DNA of 11,309 bases from Flavobacteriales bacterium (GTDB lineage Bacteria > Bacteroidota > Bacteroidia > Flavobacteriales > PHOS-HE28), in NCBI GenBank assembly GCA_008016945.1, contig SSGN01000202.1, positions 1 through 11,309 of the forward strand. The letters are read 5' to 3'. The translations under genes and the position numbers were made by a program. Position 1 is the first letter of the stretch. Each line of letters opens with the position of its first letter. Of this stretch, positions 6,421-11,309 are shown in pieces. The notes beneath the pieces were generated by a model. The model had not been told where the DNA came from, ran no database searches, and saw only the letters and a program-made list of their open reading frames with translations.

Positions 6421-8405
6421 ACCGAAGCCCCCGACGCATGCGTAAGTCCACCGTTGACACGGGAGCGGCCCAGGGTCATATCCGCAGCGCCGGGCATGCG
6501 TCAGCGCGGACCCTCGATGCCATCGCGATCCTGCTGGCAGGCCTCGCCCTGACCCTGTTGCTGAAGCGCTACGCCGGCATCCAGCATGATGCGGTGCTGT
6601 ACTTGGGCGAAGGACTGCTGCGCCGCTCGCCCGCAATCTTTTCCGAGGACCTCGCCTTCGTCCACGGCAACGGTCAGGGGCGTTTCACCCTCTTCCCGAC
6701 GCTGCTCAACTTGGCACTGCAGCACTGGAATCCTGCGCCGATCTTCATGTGGGGGGCGCTGGCGTCAATCCTGCTGTTTGCTGGCACCAGCTGGTTCGCG
6801 GTGCGTTGCCTGTGCGAACCCGGCAGCCGGTTCTGGACCTGGCTGGGCGTTACCTGCCTGCCAGCCACCTATGGTTACGGGGCGATGTTCAAGTACAACG
6901 AGCCCTTCCTCACACCGCGCCCGCTGGCGGAATCGCTCTGCCTGGTGGCGATCGGGCTGGTGGCCTTGAAGCGCCACGCCCTGGCGGCGCTCGCGCTTGT
7001 CGCCGCCGGGTTGCTGCATCCCCTGCAGACGATCGCGGTACTTCCCTTGCTTTACTGTTACGCGGTCCGGCTGGACCGACGCTGGCTGCATCTGGCGTGG
7101 CTGGCCGTGGCGCTGCTTGCTTTGGCGTGGCCGCTGCGATCCCATTTGCCGCTCGATCCGTTCCTGGTCATCGACGACATCTGGCTCATCATCCTCAAGG
7201 ACAACACCGGCCAACTGTTCCTGCGCAATTGGGCGCCGGAGTCGTTCCAGGCGATCGCACTGGACCTGGTCATCCTGGGCTACGCGACCACCCGTACCCG
7301 TCCCTCGCTGGCCCCACTGTGTGCTGCGGCGGCGGTCGGACTGGTACTCGCTCTGACGGCTTCCTTCCTTCTGGTCGATACCCTCCAATTGGCGTTGCCG
7401 ACCGGGCTCCAATTATGGCGCGCCCACTGGATCACGCACTGGTTGGCGATGGCAATGGCGGCGACCCTGGCCTGGCAGGACGTACACGCGCGGGATGTGC
7501 CACGTGCATTGTTGTTGATGCTGGTCCTGCTGCTCACCCGCAACATGGTGGGGTTTGCATGGATCGTGCTCATCGGCCTCTACATCGCGTGGCCGAAACT
7601 GATCGCGCAAGGGACGGTGGCGCGCCTGCGGCCGGTACTCGGCTGGCTGTTCGCGATCGGCATCGCCACCCTGTTCGCCAGCTACATGCTGCTGGAATGG
7701 GGCCGGTTCCACATGGCCCATTACCGCCTGGACCTGTATGCGATCGACCGGCGGCTGCTGCTTTTCCCGCTGGTTCCGTTTGGCCTCTCACTGCTTGGCT
7801 TCCTGCTGTGGCAGCGCATCGGCAAACCAACGCGCGTCGCGGTCATTGCCTTGGCCTTGCTACCATTGACGGCAATCGCCGCACTGCGCTGGGATGCCAG
7901 ACCGCCCTTGGTATTGGCAACCGAGCGCCATGCGAACACCCCGGACATCTTCGGCACGCCGCTTCCGCAAGACGCTCAGGTTTTCTGGTTGCAGTGGGGC
8001 GTGCTCGAGACATGGCTGGTATTGAACCGCGCAAGCTATTACAGCCCCTACCAGGTCGCCGGGCAAATCTTCAACCGCGACCTTTCCTTCGATGCGAATC
8101 GCCGCGCCGCACACTTGTCTCCCCTTATGTTGGACGAAATCGCCTGCGAAGATCTGGCACGGCCAGAACGCGACCGCGCGCTGTGCAAGATCAGCAATGA
8201 AGGCCTGCATCGCGCATGCGCGCCTCCGACCGGCCGAGGCCCGGACTACCTAGTGCTGCCCTACCGGCAGTCTCAGGCTGCGCGGGGAACGTGGTCGATC
8301 GAAGACCCCATGACCGGCGAAAACATCATCACCTGGCGGCTGTACGCATGTACCGACCTGCTGCGCGAGCCCGCAATCATCGGCAGCCAACCGTCAGCCC
8401 GGTGA
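6417..8405 (+). CDS. Polytopic membrane protein, paralog C of four; putative GT-C-type glycosyltransferase
   Basis: The protein has 662 residues from the ATG that overlaps the stop of copy B (ATGA). It carries about 20 extra basic N-terminal residues compared with copies A and B; ATG 6438 (residue 8) is an alternative start. Core motifs are GIQHDAVLYLG (H57, D58), SEDLAF (D78), KYNEPFLTPR, HPLQ and LQLWRAHWITHWLA starting at 331. The tail begins at RWDARPP and has C577, C590, C601 and C645, with WRLYAC at the last cysteine. Two local differences stand out: DLAF replaces DLFF, and one residue is inserted in the GNGQG loop just after it. The C-terminal tail is closest to that of copy D (ACAPP, PDYLVL, ITWRLYAC). 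The apparent frame extending upstream to 5988 lies inside copy B and is spurious. The role is inferred as for the other copies: a periplasmic-side sugar transferase or related envelope enzyme. Confidence 0.87.
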   Translation: MNRSPRRMRKSTVDTGAAQGHIRSAGHASARTLDAIAILLAGLALTLLLKRYAGIQHDAVLYLGEGLLRRSPAIFSEDLAFVHGNGQGRFTLFPTLLNLALQHWNPAPIFMWGALASILLFAGTSWFAVRCLCEPGSRFWTWLGVTCLPATYGYGAMFKYNEPFLTPRPLAESLCLVAIGLVALKRHALAALALVAAGLLHPLQTIAVLPLLYCYAVRLDRRWLHLAWLAVALLALAWPLRSHLPLDPFLVIDDIWLIILKDNTGQLFLRNWAPESFQAIALDLVILGYATTRTRPSLAPLCAAAAVGLVLALTASFLLVDTLQLALPTGLQLWRAHWITHWLAMAMAATLAWQDVHARDVPRALLLMLVLLLTRNMVGFAWIVLIGLYIAWPKLIAQGTVARLRPVLGWLFAIGIATLFASYMLLEWGRFHMAHYRLDLYAIDRRLLLFPLVPFGLSLLGFLLWQRIGKPTRVAVIALALLPLTAIAALRWDARPPLVLATERHANTPDIFGTPLPQDAQVFWLQWGVLETWLVLNRASYYSPYQVAGQIFNRDLSFDANRRAAHLSPLMLDEIACEDLARPERDRALCKISNEGLHRACAPPTGRGPDYLVLPYRQSQAARGTWSIEDPMTGENIITWRLYACTDLLREPAIIGSQPSAR

Positions 8406-10291
8406 GCAGCGATGCATCGATCGAAAAGGTGACGACGGCAGCAGGCTGGCTGCTCGGTCTTGCCTGCGTCCTGCTGCTCCACCGCTACGTCGGGATCGTC
8501 CACGACAGCGTGCTCTACCTCGGGCAGGTGCTGTGGTTGCGTCGCCCTGAGGTGTTCGGATCCGATCTGTTCTTCGCATTCGGCAGCCAGGCAGACCTGT
8601 CGCCCTTCCCGCGCCTGCTGGATTTGGCCGTGGGAAACACTCCGTTCGCGACGTTTTTCCTGTGGGGCACGCTGGTTTCGCTGCTGGCATTCGCCTTTGC
8701 CGGTTGGTACTGCCTGCGTGGAGCGCTGCCCAGTGGACAACGTTACGCCGCATTCCTGGGCGTCGCCTGCCTGCCCAGCATCTACGGGCGCGGCGGGGCT
8801 TATCACTATGGGGAGCCGTACTTCACTTCCCGCACGCTGGGAGAAGCCATGTGTTTGGTGGCACTTGGCCTGCTGGTTCGCCAGCGACCGCTCGCGGCAT
8901 TCGCGGTACTCGCCATGGCCGTCCCCATCCATCCCCTGCAGGCGCTAGCTGGAGGCATGATCGCCTGGATCTTCGCAGTGATGCAAGACCGGCGCTGGGT
9001 GCACTTGGCCTGGCTCGGGCTTGCCGCGCCCATGCTGGCCGTCCTACAGGTCGCGCCGTTCGACGGCTTGTTCCAGCGCATCGACAGCAGTTGGTTGATG
9101 CTGCTGGTACAACACGGCCGCAATCTTTTCCTGCAGACGTGGGATTGGCTGGCCATGAACCTGCTGGCGTTCGACGTCGCCATTCTCGTACTTGCCTGGC
9201 GCATGTTGCCGGCGCCGTTTGCGACCCTGTGCAAGGCTGGGCTTGTGGGTCTGGGGATCGGGATGCTGGCGTCGCTGGTCCTGGCCGACGGGTTCGCGCT
9301 GCATCTGCCGCTGATCCTGCAGACTTGGCGCGTGCATTGGCTGGCGCACTGGCTGGCGATGGCGGCGATCGGTGCTTTGCTGGCGCGCGACATCCGCACC
9401 GGCGACCCACTGCGCGCGATCGCGCTGGGGTTCGCCTGCGTGCTCATGTGGCAGGCCATCCTCTGGTGGTGGGTAACGGCCATGGTGGCCTACGTCACCT
9501 GGCCGCGCTGGCGCGGGCCGCACGCCGGCTTCATTCGGCGCGCGCTCGCGTTCCTCCTGGCAGGGGTGACGCTGATCCTGTTCCTGAACGCGATGAGCAG
9601 CGATTTCCTGTACTTCCGCATCGCCCATTACCGGCTGGACCTGTTCGCCTTCGATCGCAAGCTTCTCGCATTCCCGGTGTTGGCGCTGGGCCTTGCACTG
9701 CTGGGGGTGGAGGCGTGGCTCCGCGCGCGGGCGCGCGGGCGTTGGCTGCTGCTGGCATTGTGCGTGCTGCCCGCCGTGGTGGCCGGTGCGGTACGCTGGG
9801 ATGCGAGGCCACCAATCACCCTTGCGATGGAACGTTCAGAAGGTATGCACGAGCGTTTTGGCAGGACGCTCCCTCCCGACGCCCACGTGTATTGGGACGC
9901 GGAGTGGCTGCTCGGCCCCTGGCTCATCCTGGGCAGACCCAGCTACTACAACGGCCTCCAACTCGCCGGCCAGTCGTTCAATCGCGGCACCACGTTCGAG
10001 GGCATCCGGCGCTCCGGGGTGATGCAGCCACTGCAGCAAGACAGCCAGCGTTGCCAGTCCCGCGACCTGCCGCTGGAGGAGCGGGAACGATGCCACATCG
10101 GTCACGAGGCACTGCGCCAGGCCTGCGCGCCGCCTGACGGCGGCGGCGGGCCGGACTACCTGGTGCTGTCGTTCGACCAACCGCAGCCGGCACTCGGGCG
10201 CTGGGACATTCACGACCCAGTGACCGGCCAAGTCGCGATCACCTGGCGACTCTACGCATGCAACGACATCCTACGCACGCTGGGCATATAG
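8402..10291 (+). CDS. Polytopic membrane protein, paralog D of four; putative GT-C-type glycosyltransferase
   Basis: The protein has 629 residues from GTG 8402, which overlaps the stop of copy C as GTGA; GTG 8429 is the next candidate. It is the shortest copy, with a brief N-terminus and only nine residues after the last cysteine. Motifs are GIVHDSVLYLG (H34, D35), GSDLFF (D55), HYGEPYFTSR, HPLQ, DRRW and LQTWRVHWLAHWLA starting at 306. In the last of these, the P-x-GLQLW lead-in of the other copies is changed to PLILQTW. The soluble tail starts at RWDARPP and has C551, C564, C575 and C620, with a glycine run GGGG before PDYLVL. No Shine-Dalgarno sequence precedes the start, so translation is probably coupled to copy C. 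No clear terminator follows, so some read-through toward pilB is possible. Confidence 0.87.
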   Translation: MSSDASIEKVTTAAGWLLGLACVLLLHRYVGIVHDSVLYLGQVLWLRRPEVFGSDLFFAFGSQADLSPFPRLLDLAVGNTPFATFFLWGTLVSLLAFAFAGWYCLRGALPSGQRYAAFLGVACLPSIYGRGGAYHYGEPYFTSRTLGEAMCLVALGLLVRQRPLAAFAVLAMAVPIHPLQALAGGMIAWIFAVMQDRRWVHLAWLGLAAPMLAVLQVAPFDGLFQRIDSSWLMLLVQHGRNLFLQTWDWLAMNLLAFDVAILVLAWRMLPAPFATLCKAGLVGLGIGMLASLVLADGFALHLPLILQTWRVHWLAHWLAMAAIGALLARDIRTGDPLRAIALGFACVLMWQAILWWWVTAMVAYVTWPRWRGPHAGFIRRALAFLLAGVTLILFLNAMSSDFLYFRIAHYRLDLFAFDRKLLAFPVLALGLALLGVEAWLRARARGRWLLLALCVLPAVVAGAVRWDARPPITLAMERSEGMHERFGRTLPPDAHVYWDAEWLLGPWLILGRPSYYNGLQLAGQSFNRGTTFEGIRRSGVMQPLQQDSQRCQSRDLPLEERERCHIGHEALRQACAPPDGGGGPDYLVLSFDQPQPALGRWDIHDPVTGQVAITWRLYACNDILRTLGI

Positions 10292-10564
10292 TCCTTCGGT
10301 GGGCACAGCCGGTACCGATGATCTGGCAGCGGCAGAATCGAAGGGCGCCCTGTGCAGCACGCCAATTGCAAGTTCGTAACTTCCCTGACCAAGCAAGGGA
10401 GCTTCATCGTCCACATTGGGGGGGTTCGCCGTCCTTGTCCTAGGACCTCACCACCCGAACCTCATGGCGTCACCGTCCTTACCTCGGGACTTCAGTCGTC
10501 AGACCAGAGGGCTTCGTCCGAGGCCAGTGCAGCCCACCCTATGGCTCCGGCAGTGCCTTTCTGC

Positions 10565-10593
10565 GTGACGGGAAGCGCCGGCATCCATAGGAT
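10565..10593 (+). promoter_or_regulatory. Candidate sigma-70-type promoter for pilB
   Basis: GTGACG at 10565-10570 matches the -35 consensus TTGACA at four of six positions. TAGGAT at 10588-10593 matches the -10 consensus TATAAT at four of six. The spacer is exactly 17 bases. Transcription would start near 10600, giving a leader of about 50 bases before the pilB ATG. Matches this good arise by chance, so this is only a candidate. Confidence 0.35.
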
Positions 10594-10633
10594 AGGGTCC
10601 TGCACGAAGTTGCGGTAAAGTCAGGTCATCGCT

Positions 10634-10640
10634 GGGGAGG
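10634..10640 (+). promoter_or_regulatory. Ribosome binding site of pilB
   Basis: GGGGAGG ends 8 bases before the ATG at 10649, and a second GAGG follows at 10642-10645. This is the strongest Shine-Dalgarno sequence in the window and fixes the pilB start. It contrasts with the poor or absent sites before the membrane-protein genes. Confidence 0.75.
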
Positions 10641-10648
10641 CGAGGCAC

Positions 10649-11309
10649 ATGAGCGCAGTCACGTCCGCAAACCTGATGGGCATCACCGGCATCGCCCGGC
10701 GCCTGGTGCTGGATGGCGCCATGGACGAGGCCGCCGCGCGCAAGGCCATGGACGCCGCCACCGCGGCGAAGGTGCCGCTGGCGACCTACATCGCCGACAA
10801 GCGACTGGCGAACCCGGCGGCGCTGGCGGCGGCCTATTCCATGGAGTTCGGCATGCCGCTGGTCGATCCGTTGGCGATCGACCCGTCGCAGTCCGCGATC
10901 CGCCTGGTCAAGGAGGAACTGGTGCGCAAGCACCAGGCGCTGCCCCTGTTCAAGCGCGGCAGCCGGCTGTTCGTCGGCCTGGCCGATCCGACCAACCATG
11001 CGGCGCTGGACGAGATCAAGTTCCACACCAACCTGACCGTCGAGCCGATCCTGATCGATGCCGAGCGCCTGAAGCGCTGCATCGAGGGCTGGCTGGAAGC
11101 GGCCGAGGAACTGGCCGATGCCGATGTCGATGGCCTGGAAGGCCTGGATGTCAGCGCCGGCGACGACGACCTGAGCAACGATACCGGCGTGGATGCCGGC
11201 GGCGACGACACCCCGGTGGTGAAGTTCTGCAACAAGGTGCTGGTGGACGCGATCCGCAAGGGCGCCTCAGACATCCACTTCGAGCCCTACGAGACCGAAT
11301 ACCGGGTGC
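10649..11309 (+). CDS. pilB: Type IV pilus assembly ATPase PilB, 3' partial
   Basis: PilB is the cytoplasmic hexameric ATPase that powers extension of type IV pili. The first 220 residues are visible; the family is usually about 570 long, so Walker A, the Asp box, Walker B and the zinc-binding cysteines lie beyond the right edge. The N-terminal T2SSE_N-type domain is plain: GITGIARRLVLDGAMDE at 11-27, LVRKHQALPLFKRGSRLFVGLADPTN split over 91-116, and the region from FHTNLTVEPILID to about 138. An acidic linker follows at about 150-188 (EELADADVDGLEGLD, then GDDDLSND). The ATPase domain then begins with TPVVKFCNKVL (188-198) and ASDIHFEPYE (206-215), which closely match PilB of Pseudomonas and xanthomonads. 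The start is supported by a strong ribosome binding site. Pilus genes probably continue to the right, while the glycan-related genes lie upstream in the same orientation. Confidence 0.97.
   Translation, partial: MSAVTSANLMGITGIARRLVLDGAMDEAAARKAMDAATAAKVPLATYIADKRLANPAALAAAYSMEFGMPLVDPLAIDPSQSAIRLVKEELVRKHQALPLFKRGSRLFVGLADPTNHAALDEIKFHTNLTVEPILIDAERLKRCIEGWLEAAEELADADVDGLEGLDVSAGDDDLSNDTGVDAGGDDTPVVKFCNKVLVDAIRKGASDIHFEPYETEYRV

Larger units (their letters stand above)
2532..10291 (+). repeat. Tandem array of four diverged paralogous genes (A-B-C-D)
   Basis: Four head-to-tail genes of about 1.9-2.0 kb encode proteins with the same order of motifs and nearly the same spacing. At DNA level the similarity is strongest around the WRxHWxxHW segment (3456-3497, 5416-5457, 7407-7448, 9317-9358), where short identical blocks such as TGGCGCACTGG recur. 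At protein level each pair shares all the landmark residues, with much variation in the hydrophobic stretches, so the duplications are not recent. Copies C and D look closest in the tail, and B and C share PDIFGTPLP. The array most likely arose by serial duplication. Confidence 0.85.
10292..10648 (+). other. Intergenic region between paralog D and pilB
   Basis: These 357 bases hold no gene I can support; the short open frames across it have no recognisable content. Several small symmetrical elements are visible: TCGGT/ACCGA (10296-10300 and 10314-10318), the palindrome AGGGCGCCCT at 10342-10351, AAGTT/AACTT (10370-10374 and 10378-10382), and GGTTCG/CGAACC (10423-10428 and 10456-10461). The last pair encloses the palindrome GTCCTAGGAC at 10437-10446. 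The octamer CCGTCCTT occurs twice (10429-10436 and 10473-10480). None is followed by a T-run, so I see no proper terminator for copy D. No pilin-like leader or FTLIE motif is present, so pilA is not here. The pilB promoter and 5' leader are expected in the right part. Confidence 0.55.

Noticed and set aside
6765..7412. Glutamine/arginine-rich minus-strand open frame opposite copy C
   Set aside because: Similar frames rich in Gln, Arg and His appear opposite every copy, as expected from antisense reading of Leu/Ala/Trp-rich membrane segments. There is no independent evidence for a gene.
10342..10351. Palindrome AGGGCGCCCT as a terminator for copy D
   Set aside because: It cannot form a hairpin with a usable loop and no T-run follows it.
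10415..10465. GGTTCG segment resembling a tRNA T-loop
   Set aside because: No cloverleaf, anticodon arm or acceptor stem can be drawn around it.
10599..10615. Sigma-54-like site (TGCACG then TTGCG) upstream of pilB
   Set aside because: The -12 GC at 10612-10613 would need GG at 10600-10601, but the bases there are CT. The TGCACG and TTGC blocks are one base too close for the strict GG-N10-GC spacing.

Overview
The window looks like chromosomal DNA of a high-GC gammaproteobacterium, most likely a member of the Xanthomonadaceae (Lysobacter/Luteimonas/Stenotrophomonas-like). This placement rests on the PilB sequence at the right edge and on GC of about 65-70% in most sampled stretches; it is inference, not a database match. 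Everything recognisable is on the + strand, and coding density is high.

Layout. (1) 2-2287: a tight three-gene run made of a 5'-truncated SAM-dependent methyltransferase, a GtrA-family small membrane protein and a GtrB/DPM1-type family 2 glycosyltransferase with two C-terminal membrane helices. The last two overlap by ATGA. This is the classic pair that makes a polyprenyl-phosphate-linked sugar and moves it across the inner membrane. (2) 2288-2531: a 244-base gap with no gene. (3) 2532-10291: four consecutive genes for large polytopic membrane proteins (642, 641, 662 and 629 residues) that are clearly paralogous to one another. They share a histidine-aspartate motif just after the first helix, a DLFF-like motif, a WRxHWxxHW motif and a C-terminal, probably periplasmic domain with four invariant cysteines. 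I call them copies A, B, C and D. A and B are separated by 34 bases that contain a terminator-like hairpin. B/C and C/D are joined by 4-base ATGA and GTGA overlaps. (4) 10292-10648: a 357-base non-coding stretch with a candidate promoter. (5) 10649-right edge: the first 220 codons of pilB, the type IV pilus extension ATPase.

How the parts may work together. The GtrB-like enzyme would load a sugar onto a lipid phosphate on the cytoplasmic side, GtrA would help it cross, and the four polytopic proteins would be GT-C-type transferases using that lipid-linked sugar in the periplasm. The position beside pilB makes type IV pilin a plausible acceptor, but a surface polysaccharide is also possible. 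I do not recognise the four-paralog family as anything named. The tandem array is the most interesting object in the window. Copy A is visibly AT-richer than the rest (62 of 120 bases are G/C in 3181-3300, against 81 of 120 in copy D at 9241-9360), which suggests a separate history.
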